Origin: Bacillota bacterium
GTDB taxonomy: Bacteria; Bacillota; Clostridia; Acetivibrionales; DSM-1351
NCBI GenBank assembly: GCA_023431385.1
Contig: JAEYWA010000121.1
Location: forward strand, 1-19,274
Reading direction: 5' to 3'
DNA: 19,274 bases
Under the pieces are notes generated by a model, which was not told where the DNA came from, searched no databases, and worked only from the letters and a program-made list of their open reading frames with translations. Positions 1 to 7,832 of the stretch are shown piece by piece (positions within the stretch are counted from its first letter, which is position 1; each line of letters begins with the position of its first letter). Made by a program: the position numbers and the translations under genes.

Positions 1-353
1 ACTTTGCTGAAATCCCTTGCTCCTCTATAAGATCCGTCTCCACCTATTACAACAAGTGCATCCATACCGAATGCCCTTGATATGGACATTGCCTTCTGCA
101 TTCCTTCTTCGGTTGTAAATGCTTTACATCTGGCTGTCTGAAGTATAGTTCCTCCACGATGAATTATATCCGATACATTTCTTGCGGTCATTTCAGAAAT
201 ATCACCTGTAATAAGTCCATTATATCCTTTTCTAACTCCCAGCATTTTAAAGCCATAGTAAATACCTGTTCTTACTACTGCACGAATGGCTGCATTCATT
301 CCGGGCGCATCTCCACCGCTAGTAAGTACTCCGATTGTTTTTATGTCACTCAT
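1..353 (-). CDS. pfkA: 6-phosphofructokinase, N-terminal part (gene runs off the left edge)
   Basis: This is the first ~117 residues of ATP-dependent 6-phosphofructokinase, which phosphorylates fructose 6-phosphate to fructose 1,6-bisphosphate in cytoplasmic glycolysis. The protein opens with the family's nucleotide-binding signature, TSGGDAPGMNAAIR, at about residues 10-23. It continues with GYNGLI near residue 55, HRGGTIL...ARCKAF near residues 73-85, and the VIGGDGS phosphate-binding motif near residue 105. The start is ATG at 353, preceded by GGGAGG at 360-365 with a 6-base gap. Only the 5' part is present, so full length and the fructose-6-phosphate site cannot be checked. The upstream neighbour psd has its own promoter, so pfkA probably starts a separate unit. 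Identity is secure from motif order. Whether the phosphate donor is ATP or pyrophosphate is inferred from the GGDGS motif of the ATP type. Confidence 0.96.
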   Translation of the reverse strand, partial: MSDIKTIGVLTSGGDAPGMNAAIRAVVRTGIYYGFKMLGVRKGYNGLITGDISEMTARNVSDIIHRGGTILQTARCKAFTTEEGMQKAMSISRAFGMDALVVIGGDGSYRGARDFSK

Positions 354-499
354 ACGAACCCTCCCTAAGACCTTAATAAAACTTTTAGCAATTTAGAATC
401 TTTAAATTTATCTGTTTATGGTCTTCCCCATTGAAGCAACATTAAACCGAAAAAAAATATATAGATTATAAAAACAACGATAAAAACCCAATTTAATTA

Positions 500-528
500 A
501 TTATAAACCAATCCACTTCCATAAACAA
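500..528 (-). promoter_or_regulatory. Candidate promoter of pfkA
   Basis: On the minus strand, TTGTTT (523-528) is followed after 17 bases by a perfect TATAAT (500-505). It would give a leader of about 140 bases before the pfkA ATG at 353. The rest of the 354-601 gap is AT-rich, with no gene and no clear terminator for psd. Confidence 0.5.
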
Positions 529-601
529 TATAAAACAATATAAAATCTGCCAGTTTTTACCTTGAAAAATTGATAATAGTTTACTGTATCCAGTGACAGG
601 G

Positions 602-1501
602 TTATGACCTTTCGTAAAGTGTTACTCCTATCGTATCTCCTGCAAGTACCTTTGTTTCAAATCCGACAGCGGTTTGTTCGAGAATTTCCTTATCTACTGA
701 AATCGTTCCTTTCTTAAAGAATAAAAGCACTGTTGAGCCCCCAAATTTAAAATATCCCTTTTCGTCGCCTCTCTCAATTCCTGTTTCAGGTGCAAAGGTC
801 TGAATAATCGAACCTACAGATGTAGCTCCAACTTCTACATACAGTACCTCACCAAAGTTATCTGTCCGGTAAACGCTATACTCTCTTTTATTTCTGCAGA
901 AAAGTGCCGGGATTTTCCCAAGTGCAACAGGGTTGACCGAATAATACTCACCCTTTACCCTGACCGGTGCACTGCAACTGCCGCTGTCAAAAAAGTGAAA
1001 TCTGTGATAATCAACAGGGCAAAGTCTCAATATTATATAGGTTCCCCCATCATACTCCTTTGCCAAAGCCGAATTCTGTAGTAGATCGGCCAGGTTGTAA
1101 CTCATACCTTTTATCTGTATTACATTATCAGTATCAATATCAGACCAGGCTTGCAGGCGGCCATCACCCGGAGACAGAAGGTACTTCTCCGGCTTATCAA
1201 AAGGTCTTGCTGTTTTCTTAAGTCTTCTTGCAAAAAAGTCGTTAAAGCTTTTAAAATCCTCCAGTCTGTTTTCGCATTCGTTCATGTCAATATTAAAATT
1301 TTTAATAAAACCGGAGATACTCCTTTTACTTAAGCCAGAATCGCAAAAAAAGCCTGTGAGGGCAGAGTATATTTTTCTCTTAATCAGAAGTTCAAGCCCA
1401 AGCTTACCAGCCCCGGTGGTATATAGCGCATTTAGAAGACTTCCTCCTGCTACCTTTTCCTCTTCGTATTTTCCTGTTTTACGATTATATATTTTAATCA
1501 T
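602..1501 (-). CDS. psd: Phosphatidylserine decarboxylase proenzyme
   Basis: Phosphatidylserine decarboxylase makes phosphatidylethanolamine from phosphatidylserine at the inner membrane face, using a pyruvoyl group formed by self-cleavage. The 299-residue protein shows all the hallmarks. The general-base Asp lies in SPGDG (D113) and the His pair in DYHRFH (H166, H169). The cleavage motif is FGGST (residues 253-257), where the chain should break between G255 and S256 to give a short alpha subunit starting with the pyruvoyl residue. The N-terminal half matches the type II, clostridial-length enzyme rather than the larger membrane-anchored forms. The start is ATG at 1501 with GGAG five bases upstream. 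No pssA neighbour is in the window, so the serine-lipid substrate must be made elsewhere. A strong promoter lies about 75 bases upstream. Confidence 0.95.
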   Translation of the reverse strand: MIKIYNRKTGKYEEEKVAGGSLLNALYTTGAGKLGLELLIKRKIYSALTGFFCDSGLSKRSISGFIKNFNIDMNECENRLEDFKSFNDFFARRLKKTARPFDKPEKYLLSPGDGRLQAWSDIDTDNVIQIKGMSYNLADLLQNSALAKEYDGGTYIILRLCPVDYHRFHFFDSGSCSAPVRVKGEYYSVNPVALGKIPALFCRNKREYSVYRTDNFGEVLYVEVGATSVGSIIQTFAPETGIERGDEKGYFKFGGSTVLLFFKKGTISVDKEILEQTAVGFETKVLAGDTIGVTLYERS

Positions 1502-1579
1502 TTTATCTCCATTTCAATTTGATTAATCGCATGCATTTTACAGCTTTACGTTCAATAACCCGTAAGTATATTTAATAAA

Positions 1580-1608
1580 ATGATATTAAACAAATAAGTT
1601 GTTGTCAA
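1580..1608 (-). promoter_or_regulatory. Promoter of psd
   Basis: The minus strand has a perfect TTGACA (1603-1608), a 17-base spacer and TATCAT (1580-1585, five of six matches to TATAAT). Transcription would start near 1573, giving a leader of about 70 bases to the psd ATG. This is one of the best sigma-A-type promoters in the window. Confidence 0.7.
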
Positions 1609-1715
1609 ACAATAAGAATTACTTATAGAATTTATTCTGGTTGTATCTCCATAATAAAAAGATTATATATACCTTTAAGTTCTTAACAATTCATCTTTTT
1701 TCATTTTGACAGGAT

Positions 1716-1760
1716 AAAAAGAAAGCCACAACCCGTAATTTTACAAGTCAGATGGCTTTC
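1716..1760 (-). terminator. Intrinsic terminator of the SIMPL-domain gene
   Basis: Read on the minus strand, GAAAGCCA (1753-1760) pairs perfectly with TGGCTTTC (1721-1728) around a 24-base loop, and the stem is followed by CTTTTTATCC. It lies about 75 bases past the stop of the SIMPL-domain gene. The long loop makes it a moderate rather than ideal terminator. Confidence 0.65.
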
Positions 1761-1833
1761 TTCAAATAATTTTTGATATATTACTTGAAATGTTTTGCTA
1801 CTGAAAAATCAACCCATATTAACCGATAACTGA

Positions 1834-2643
1834 TTAATTTAAATCAAAGATTACCGAAACCTTTGCACTTACCTTTATCTGTCCGGGAGAAAAGTCCTCA
1901 TAGCTTTCGTTTTGAGTTCCCGGAGTCTGGGCATTTGAGACTGAATTCGAAAGTGGACCGCCTGACCAGTTGGCTCCCGGATAATATGAGCTCCATGGTC
2001 CGTAAAAAGAATACGTGTCTTCCTGTATTTCCTGAATCATATTTGCCTTCCCTATTGTTTGACCTACTTCTTTGGCCATAGCAGAAGCCTTTTCTTTAGC
2101 AGCCCTGATAGCAAGTGTTCTGGCCTCATCTTTGAATTTTCTCAATTGAGTGGTTTTAAACTGCACCCTTTGTATATTGTGTGCTCCAGCATCAAGGAGT
2201 CTGGTCAGCATTTCATCAAATTTCCCCAATTCCTTTAAGGTAATCACAAGACCTCTTTGAACGGTATATCCCCTGAAGATGCTTTCTCCGCTGTTATTAT
2301 AGGTATACTTGGGATTAACATTTAAAAAATCGGTTACTACATACTTGGAATCTATTTTGAATTCATGTGCAATATTTTTAATTTTCTTTATTATGGTGTC
2401 ATTCTCTGCTTTAGCCTTGGTTATATCCATATTTTCAGTTTCCACAGACAGCGAAAAAACAGCCTCATCAGGTATTACCATTACGTCAGCACTTCCGGTG
2501 ACGGTAATTGTTCTGCTAGTACCCTGGGCTTCAGGGACCATTAAATTACCTTGAGCATTACATGTTGTGGCTGTGAGTACGAGAATTGTGATTAATAGTA
2601 CTGTAACAGGCAGTATAATTCTTGAATTCTCAGTAAATTTCAT
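1834..2643 (-). CDS. Secreted SIMPL (DUF541) domain protein
   Basis: This is a 269-residue exported protein of the SIMPL/DUF541 family, whose biochemical role is not settled. Better-studied relatives are periplasmic or cell-surface proteins linked to oxidative or envelope stress. A typical signal peptide is visible: basic start, hydrophobic core around LPVTVLLITILVLTAT, then CNAQG. The cysteine could make it a lipoprotein, but the lipobox is poor (TTC). The domain starts at RTITVTGSADVMVIPDEA, the family's characteristic opening, and ends with a beta-strand-rich IKVSAKVSVIFDL tail. A Tyr/Pro/Gly/Ser/Asn-rich insert lies at about residues 215-250. The start was set at ATG 2643, ten bases after AGGAGG; a TTG at 2652 is only about one base from that site and was rejected. 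The gene is monocistronic, between its own promoter and terminator. Confidence 0.9.
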   Translation of the reverse strand: MKFTENSRIILPVTVLLITILVLTATTCNAQGNLMVPEAQGTSRTITVTGSADVMVIPDEAVFSLSVETENMDITKAKAENDTIIKKIKNIAHEFKIDSKYVVTDFLNVNPKYTYNNSGESIFRGYTVQRGLVITLKELGKFDEMLTRLLDAGAHNIQRVQFKTTQLRKFKDEARTLAIRAAKEKASAMAKEVGQTIGKANMIQEIQEDTYSFYGPWSSYYPGANWSGGPLSNSVSNAQTPGTQNESYEDFSPGQIKVSAKVSVIFDLN

Positions 2644-2711
2644 ATTTTTCAATCCTCCTTCAATGATTCATCTTAATTTTTTATGCCGTTCATTATTTTC
2701 TGCAACCTACC

Positions 2712-2740
2712 ATTATTCAGACTACTATGATAGTTTGCAA
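2712..2740 (-). promoter_or_regulatory. Promoter of the SIMPL-domain gene
   Basis: On the minus strand TTGCAA (2735-2740) and AATAAT (2712-2717) are separated by exactly 17 bases. The spacer is filled, apart from one base, by one arm of a perfect inverted repeat (2719-2734). That places a probable operator between the -35 and -10 elements. The leader to the ATG at 2643 would be about 60 bases. Confidence 0.55.
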
Positions 2741-2762
2741 TTATAGACTATCATAGTAGTCT
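2719..2762. repeat. Perfect 16-bp inverted repeat, probable double operator
   Basis: AGACTACTATGATAGT (2719-2734) is exactly inverted at 2747-2762, with 12 bases between. Each arm contains a smaller palindrome, ACTAT-N-ATAGT (2724-2734 and 2747-2757), whose centres are 23 bp apart, roughly two helical turns. One arm occupies the promoter spacer and the other lies just upstream of the -35. This arrangement fits two dimer sites for a repressor. The repeat lies upstream of the predicted transcription start, so it should not form an RNA hairpin in the SIMPL transcript. The regulator is not identifiable from the sequence. Confidence 0.7.
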
Positions 2763-2797
2763 GTTGTTGTAAAGAAATATTTTGAAAAATAAATTCA

Positions 2798-2826
2798 CAA
2801 AAGAAAAGGAGGCCTTGTCAGCCTCC
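2798..2826 (-). terminator. Intrinsic terminator of the MFS gene
   Basis: On the minus strand GGAGGC (2821-2826) pairs with GCCTCC (2808-2813) around a 7-base loop, and is followed by TTTTCTTTT. It lies about 35 bases after the MFS stop codon and 35 bases before the SIMPL operator region, so the two genes are insulated. Confidence 0.85.
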
Positions 2827-2861
2827 CAGTCGATCGAAATAATTCATTTATAACACATCGG

Positions 2862-4082
2862 TTATATTATTTCAGCAATGGTTTCTGTATCCTTCAGCGC
2901 TTTGTCCTTCAGCATTACCAATCCCTCAATAAATATAAGAAGACCTGTGACTATAAGCAGCCATTCTATATTCACCAGATCGGACAGTGGTCCAAAAACC
3001 AGCATTCCCAGCGGCATCATAACGCTTGAAGCCATAGTGAATACTCCGAAGACTCTTCCAAGATAATCGCCTTCAACCTTCTGCTGCAGTAAAACCATAA
3101 AAGGAGTATTAAATATCGGCATTGCAACTCCTATCAGGGACATAAACACCAGATATATCCAGAATACAGGCACAATCCCCAATGCAAAAGTAAATATGCC
3201 CATTACAGCAGTACCAAACACCATTGAATGTATTTTCTTCTTAAAGCCGCCCCAGGAGGCCATTAGTATTCCACCGATAATCATTCCCACAGAAAAAGCT
3301 ATCTCTATGGCCGAAAGCCTCCACACCTGATTTCCAAAACTTCTGGTCACCTGTAAAGGCGTCAAAAAAGCAGGAGGTGCAGCTAAAAAGCCGAATATGG
3401 AGCTGAATACAATAATTCTACTTACAAACCTGTGGTTTTTAATATATGCATAGCCCTTACGCATATCATCAAAATAACCAGTTGTCTGTTCAGCAAGAGC
3501 TTTATTATGAGCTGGTACTCTTAAGAACAGCATCAGTGTTACCACTGCCACTGCCGCTGTAATTACATCAATAAAAAATATAGCTTCAATAGTTGTCTTA
3601 GTCATCAGCAGCGCGCTAAGCATTGGTGAAATAAGCATAATCATCGATTGAATGCTGCTGTTTGTTGCATTCACCCTTGTTAGCTTATCCTCAGGTACCA
3701 GTTGAGGAATAAAAGCGCCAACTGTAGGTGTTTGTATTGCAGTACCAAGAGCCCTTACTATAAGAACTCCAAAAAGCAGCAATGTGGACTGATACCCCAA
3801 TATAAATAATATCGCTATTATCAGTGTTGAAATAGCAATCATGGAATCTGACAATATAATAAGCTTTTTCCTGTTATAACGATCTGCCCATACTCCGGCA
3901 AAGGGAGATAGAAAAAATGTGGGCAGAAAACCGCAAATTATAGCTATTGTCATCATAAGTCCAGATTGGGTTTTAAGAGTAATATACCAGCTTATTGAAA
4001 ATTGAACCAGAGAGGAACCAAAAAGAGATATTGTCTGACTGGTTAAAAAGAGAATTATTTTTTTCATCCAATTATCGTTCAT
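2862..4082 (-). CDS. Major facilitator superfamily exporter (MFS_3, EntS/Mef-like)
   Basis: This is a 406-residue integral membrane transporter of the MFS_3 branch, which contains enterobactin-exporter-like and macrolide-efflux-like drug/H+ antiporters. About twelve hydrophobic segments are visible, with a charged central loop near residues 195-225. The diagnostic motif between the second and third helices is PFAGVWADRYNRKKLI (near residue 63), with the expected Asp, Arg and Lys residues. A second half-motif, GRVFGVFTMASSVMMPLG, lies near residue 345. The start was placed at ATG 4082, with GGAGTG four bases upstream; an in-frame ATG at 4109 lacks any ribosome binding site. Substrate cannot be told from the sequence; multidrug or macrolide efflux is a family-level guess. 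It has its own terminator and probably its own promoter. Confidence 0.9.
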   Translation of the reverse strand: MNDNWMKKIILFLTSQTISLFGSSLVQFSISWYITLKTQSGLMMTIAIICGFLPTFFLSPFAGVWADRYNRKKLIILSDSMIAISTLIIAILFILGYQSTLLLFGVLIVRALGTAIQTPTVGAFIPQLVPEDKLTRVNATNSSIQSMIMLISPMLSALLMTKTTIEAIFFIDVITAAVAVVTLMLFLRVPAHNKALAEQTTGYFDDMRKGYAYIKNHRFVSRIIVFSSIFGFLAAPPAFLTPLQVTRSFGNQVWRLSAIEIAFSVGMIIGGILMASWGGFKKKIHSMVFGTAVMGIFTFALGIVPVFWIYLVFMSLIGVAMPIFNTPFMVLLQQKVEGDYLGRVFGVFTMASSVMMPLGMLVFGPLSDLVNIEWLLIVTGLLIFIEGLVMLKDKALKDTETIAEII

Positions 4083-4164
4083 ATTCACTCCATTTTTTAA
4101 GGATTCCATCAGAAGGCAAAATAGGCTTTGTAAATAGATACCATATTCTGTTCAGTGTTATAAA

Positions 4165-4193
4165 AGAATACCATATGAGTCATTGGCTTTCAA
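4165..4193 (-). promoter_or_regulatory. Candidate promoter of the MFS gene
   Basis: TTGAAA (4188-4193, minus strand) is followed after 17 bases by TATTCT (4165-4170). Spacing is ideal and the -35 is good, but the -10 matches only four of six positions. It lies about 80 bases upstream of the chosen MFS start. Confidence 0.4.
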
Positions 4194-4254
4194 TACCAGC
4201 AATTTGATTTAATTAAAAATTCTTTGTTATATTTTTAAAATACTTAGTATTTCC

Positions 4255-5541
4255 TTATAAAATTGAAGATTTCTGATTATTTTTTCTGCTTCTTCTATGT
4301 ACCCGGTCCAAAACAGGCTTTTCAATGAACTTAAAGGACAGGGCCGACACAACATAAGATACAACAAGCACTGCAAAGCATATTAGAGCCCATTGCTTAA
4401 TATCTGCAATCCCCATATAATTCTTATAGACCTTAACCCATAAAGCTGAAACCAGAAACATTATAAAGTAATGCCATATATACAACCCGAAGGAAACTTT
4501 GGCAGTAAATCTAAAAAATCTATTGTCCAGAATTTTTCCAAACCATTTTGATTGTGGTGTCACAGCTAAAATACCACCTATTAACAAGGCATACGCAGGG
4601 AAATAATACGGCTGGTTTTGAAGGCTGAAGCTAAACTCCGGAAGCCCTCTCATCATCCATAACAGCGCAATAGAGCCAAGGAAGCATAATACACCTATAA
4701 AATCGAATACTCCAATTTTTTTTAGTGCCTGAATCCTGTCAGATCCTATAATAAGTTTTGAAGAAATGCCTGCTGAAATAATTCCCACCGCAAAGTGCCC
4801 AAAGAAACCTACCGGATTGTAGTTTGGCATCCAGTACTTGGCACCCCCGATAGTCCCAAAATCCCAACCTCGTCTTATATTATCCGGAGTGAAAAAAATA
4901 TGTACCAGCTGATTTAAGCCAATAACTAGCACAAAAACACCACCCCAGTAAAGCAGAGCTTTTATGAAGAATTTATTCTTTCCTGAGATTTTATAAAGCA
5001 CATACATAAATGCCGGCATAAGGAAATAACAGAATACCTCAAAGCTGATAGACCAGAAGGGTCCGTTAATTTCATTCGGAAACATTGTTATATAGTGGAA
5101 GCCTGCCGTAAACGTTAATCCCGTGATTGTTCTTAACAATGTAAATTCACTGGGTATATTAAGCAAAAGTATAACCAAGGTACAAATCAGAAAGGACACA
5201 TAATACCCCGGCAGTATTCGTGCAGCACGTCTGACTGCGTACTGCTTCATGCTGGGGAAAACACCTTCCCCAAGATACTCCTTCCAAAAAGGGTACGACA
5301 GCAGAAAGCCACTGAGTACAAAAAATACGCTTACACCTGAATTGCCCAGAAGAAAATAGCCCTGCAACTCTTGAACAGGACGTGCCTGAAAATTTATCGC
5401 AAGTTTTTGGGCAAAGTGATGAAATATAACGCTGAGACATGCAATGGCTCGGATACCGTCAGCTCCCGCCAATAAAGCCGTATTACCTTTCTTGACTCCT
5501 GCTTGTTCAAGTGAGGTGTTCTTAGTTAGAATTTTTTCCAT
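4255..5541 (-). CDS. Membrane acyltransferase, acyltransferase-3 (OafA/YrhL) family
   Basis: This polytopic protein of 428 residues from the chosen start belongs to the acyltransferase-3 family, which moves acetyl or other acyl groups onto cell-surface sugars, peptidoglycan or small molecules. The N-terminal block carries the family signature: GADGIRAIACLSVIFHHFA with the catalytic His pair, then VFFVLSGFLLSYPFW, then YAVRRAARILPGYYVSF with the conserved Arg. FWSISFEVFCYFLMP follows near residue 175. About ten hydrophobic helices are present, and the C-terminus ends in a basic tail (RVHRRSRKNN). There is no SGNH hydrolase extension, so acyl transfer must be completed by this domain alone. The start is unsure: ATG 5541 was chosen over an in-frame GTG at 5559, and neither has a good ribosome binding site. 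It has no surface-polysaccharide genes beside it, so the acceptor is unknown. Confidence 0.9.
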   Translation of the reverse strand: MEKILTKNTSLEQAGVKKGNTALLAGADGIRAIACLSVIFHHFAQKLAINFQARPVQELQGYFLLGNSGVSVFFVLSGFLLSYPFWKEYLGEGVFPSMKQYAVRRAARILPGYYVSFLICTLVILLLNIPSEFTLLRTITGLTFTAGFHYITMFPNEINGPFWSISFEVFCYFLMPAFMYVLYKISGKNKFFIKALLYWGGVFVLVIGLNQLVHIFFTPDNIRRGWDFGTIGGAKYWMPNYNPVGFFGHFAVGIISAGISSKLIIGSDRIQALKKIGVFDFIGVLCFLGSIALLWMMRGLPEFSFSLQNQPYYFPAYALLIGGILAVTPQSKWFGKILDNRFFRFTAKVSFGLYIWHYFIMFLVSALWVKVYKNYMGIADIKQWALICFAVLVVSYVVSALSFKFIEKPVLDRVHRRSRKNNQKSSIL

Positions 5542-5897
5542 ATTATGTCCATGTACCACATATCATAAAACACATATGGAAATGGTATGGACTCGGCCCC
5601 CCTTTGATATCAATTTTGATTTCTCTTTACCACGTGCCTCAAATCTGGGATATGTGAGGTATATTGTACCATTATTTCTATATTTAGCATATGTGATAAA
5701 TAAACCATAAAATCAGGCTTAATATATCAAATTGTACTAAATGCCTATTTATTTCAGGTATCCCATTTTATAGGACATACAAAAGACATAGATGATGGAT
5801 TTCCAATGAAGAAATCTATAAACTCCTAAGTAGTACAGAAAAAAGTAACAATGTTTATAATTACAGTATATTAGCTATTCCTAGTTGAATATCACAT
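5542..5897. other. Intergenic gap between the acyltransferase and the GH43 terminator
   Basis: These ~355 bases are AT-rich and contain no coding region I can support. The only local oddity is an isolated run of G/C (six consecutive C on the plus strand near 5599-5604, GGGGGG on the minus strand). It resembles a ribosome binding site but lies about 55 bases from the acyltransferase start. The acyltransferase promoter should be here, but I could not find a convincing -35/-10 pair. Confidence 0.5.
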
Positions 5898-5936
5898 AAA
5901 AATAGGCCTCACTCGGTTATCCTCCGAATAAGACCT
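5897..5936 (-). terminator. Intrinsic terminator of the GH43 gene
   Basis: On the minus strand a 13-bp stem forms between AGGTCTTATTCGG (5924-5936) and CCGAGTGAGGCCT (5904-5916), including three G-T pairs, around a 7-base loop. It is followed by ATTTTTATG. It lies about 45 bases beyond the GH43 stop codon. Confidence 0.8.
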
Positions 5937-5980
5937 CTGGCATTTTAATTAATTTAACTCATTCCATGCTACATCTTTTA

Positions 5981-6961
5981 TTACTTGTAGGGTTCTATTG
6001 TTTGAATGGTACCATCCTGGTTATATTTCAGTTCCGTGTATTTTACACAACGCTTGTTATCAACACCACCTGATAATGAGCTGTCATGATAGAACAAATA
6101 CCATTTGCCTTCAAACTCAACAATTGAATGATGTGTTGTCCAACCTATTACAGGAGTGAGTATTTTCCCTCTATAGACAAATGGACCCTTCGGGCTCTTT
6201 CCTGTTGCATAAACAATGGAATGTGTTGTTCCTGTAGAATAAGATAAATAGTATAACCCGTTATATTTATGCATCCAGGGGCCTTCAAAATATCTTCTTT
6301 CTTCATCCCCTGCAAGGATGGGATTGCCATTTTCATCAACTATTGATATTTCCTCCGGTGCCTCTTTAAAAGTCAGCATATCATCACTTAGTTCGGCTAC
6401 TCTAGGTCCTAATGCGGGTTCCGTTTCAGCAGGTCCTTCATTATCAGGATTAAAGGTACCGGTACTCCATTTTTCCAACTGTCCTCCCCAGAGTCCACCA
6501 AAATAAACATAAGCTCTGTTGTCATCATCGACTAAAACAGCTGGATCAATACTAAAGCTTCCTGGTATCGGATCTTTTTCTGCTTTGAAGGGTCCTTCAG
6601 GATTCAGACTTGTTGCTACTCCAAGTCTGAATATACCGTCTTTATCCCTTGCAGGGAAAAACAGATAATAAGTGTTGTTTTTATAAGCTGCATCAGGAGC
6701 CCATAATTGCTTTGATGCCCATGGAATGTCCTTCAGGTGAAGAGCTTCCCCATTATCAACACAGGGTGAATCCAAATTGTCCAGAGATAAAATGTGGTAA
6801 TCCTCCATCATATACTGGTCGCCATTATCATTTGAATCTATATCCTGATCCAAATCATGAGAAGGGTATATATAAAGTTTACCCTCAAAAACATGTGCTG
6901 AAGGGTCTGCTGTGTAAATGTGAGTAACTAAAGGCTCCTTTGGTGTAACTTTTTTACTCAT
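5981..6961 (-). CDS. Glycoside hydrolase family 43 (xylosidase/arabinofuranosidase type)
   Basis: This is a 326-residue single-domain GH43 enzyme, an inverting glycosidase with a five-bladed beta-propeller fold. Family members usually cleave xylose or arabinose from xylan and arabinan fragments. The three catalytic carboxylates can be placed: the general base D19 in YTADPSA, the pKa modulator D139 in SIDPAVL and the general acid E226 in RYFEGPWMHK. Conserved aromatic blade motifs (LWAPDAAYKNNTYYLFF, GLYYLSYSTG, KWYLFYHDS) recur in order. There is no signal peptide, dockerin or carbohydrate-binding module, so it should act in the cytoplasm on imported oligosaccharides. The start is ATG 6961, nine bases after AAGGAG. 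It stands alone, with its own promoter and terminator and no sugar transporter beside it. Exact substrate is not decidable here. Confidence 0.93.
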   Translation of the reverse strand: MSKKVTPKEPLVTHIYTADPSAHVFEGKLYIYPSHDLDQDIDSNDNGDQYMMEDYHILSLDNLDSPCVDNGEALHLKDIPWASKQLWAPDAAYKNNTYYLFFPARDKDGIFRLGVATSLNPEGPFKAEKDPIPGSFSIDPAVLVDDDNRAYVYFGGLWGGQLEKWSTGTFNPDNEGPAETEPALGPRVAELSDDMLTFKEAPEEISIVDENGNPILAGDEERRYFEGPWMHKYNGLYYLSYSTGTTHSIVYATGKSPKGPFVYRGKILTPVIGWTTHHSIVEFEGKWYLFYHDSSLSGGVDNKRCVKYTELKYNQDGTIQTIEPYK

Positions 6962-7007
6962 ACAGGTGTTCTCCTTATAAAAAAATTATTTAGATTAATT
7001 AAGTTAC

Positions 7008-7035
7008 ATTATATCAATATTTATACAACAATCAA
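7008..7035 (-). promoter_or_regulatory. Promoter of the GH43 gene
   Basis: The minus strand has TTGATT (7030-7035), a 16-base spacer and a perfect TATAAT (7008-7013), about 47 bases upstream of the start codon. No catabolite-response (CRE-like) element was obvious around it. Confidence 0.6.
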
Positions 7036-7099
7036 TCAACAATTCTAAATTATGAGATCTCTCCTTCAGTATTTAAACCTGTTATAACCAAAAATAAGA

Positions 7100-7789
7100 T
7101 TAAGACTCTATTACACCATCTCTCACTCTGATAATTCTGTTACTGTAATCTGCCGCCTCTGCCGAGTGGGTAACCATTACAATTGTTTTATTACTTTCCT
7201 GATTAATTTCGTGCAGTAATTGCATGATTTCATTACCCGTTTTGCTGTCCAGATTTCCTGTGGGCTCATCTGCAAAGAGGATTTCCGGGCTGTTAATCAG
7301 TGCTCTGGCAATTGCAACCCTTTGCTGCTGACCGCCTGATAATTCTCGAGGAGTATGTTTCCTTCTTTCATTGAGACCGACAAGTTCCAATATTTCATTC
7401 AATTGCTTTTTATAATCTCTTATTGAGTTCCCGTCAAGCAGTATAGGCAAGAGAATATTTTCCTCAACATTCAAATTTGGAATCAAATTATAAAATTGAA
7501 AGACAAACCCAATATCCCTTCTTCGCATTATGCTTCGCTGCCTGTCGTCAAGCGTCGATATATCCTTACTGTTAATCAGAATACTTCCTGCTGTCGGATC
7601 GTCCAAACCGCCAAGAATGTATAGGAGCGTACTTTTTCCAGAGCCTGAAGGTCCCATAATTGAAACAAACTCGCCTTTTTGTATTTCTATGTTTATATCC
7701 TGCAAAACTTTGGATACCACATTCCCCATTGTATATTCTTTAAAGATGTTTTTTCCCTCTATAGCATTTTGTCCTGTTAATTGACTCAT
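7100..7789 (-). CDS. ABC transporter ATP-binding protein (MacB/LolD type)
   Basis: This 229-residue nucleotide-binding subunit is of the type that partners FtsX-like permeases (LolD/MacB/BceA group). All functional motifs are present in order: Walker A GPSGSGKST (residues 46-54), Q-loop FVFQFYNLIP, signature LSGGQQQRVAIARAL, Walker B ILFADEPTGNLDS and switch His in MVTHS. The start was set at ATG 7789, seven bases after AGGAGGAT. The reading frame extends 22 codons further upstream but has no ribosome binding site there, and that extension would reach the end of the permease gene. It lies 43 bases downstream of the permease on the same strand, so the two are co-transcribed. The likely role is powering export or extraction of a peptide, antibiotic or lipid from the membrane. 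No clear terminator was found after it. Confidence 0.95.
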   Translation of the reverse strand: MSQLTGQNAIEGKNIFKEYTMGNVVSKVLQDINIEIQKGEFVSIMGPSGSGKSTLLYILGGLDDPTAGSILINSKDISTLDDRQRSIMRRRDIGFVFQFYNLIPNLNVEENILLPILLDGNSIRDYKKQLNEILELVGLNERRKHTPRELSGGQQQRVAIARALINSPEILFADEPTGNLDSKTGNEIMQLLHEINQESNKTIVMVTHSAEAADYSNRIIRVRDGVIES

Positions 7790-7832
7790 GTTTCCTATCC
7801 TCCTGATTAAATTTATAACGCGTGGGTTTATG

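Noticed and set aside
159..368. Plus-strand 69-codon frame
   Set aside because: It lies antisense to the clear phosphofructokinase N-terminus and has no family features.
465..491. Second possible pfkA promoter, TTGGGT with a 15-base spacer and TATAAT
   Set aside because: The spacer is short; the pair at 500-528 with 17 bases is the better choice.
4238..4252. AAATACT-T-AGTATTT palindrome
   Set aside because: With a 1-base centre it cannot form a terminator hairpin. It sits across the acyltransferase stop codon in AT-rich DNA, and no promoter clearly overlaps it.
5159..5440. Minus-strand 93-codon frame
   Set aside because: It is an alternative frame inside the well-supported acyltransferase gene, with no ribosome site.
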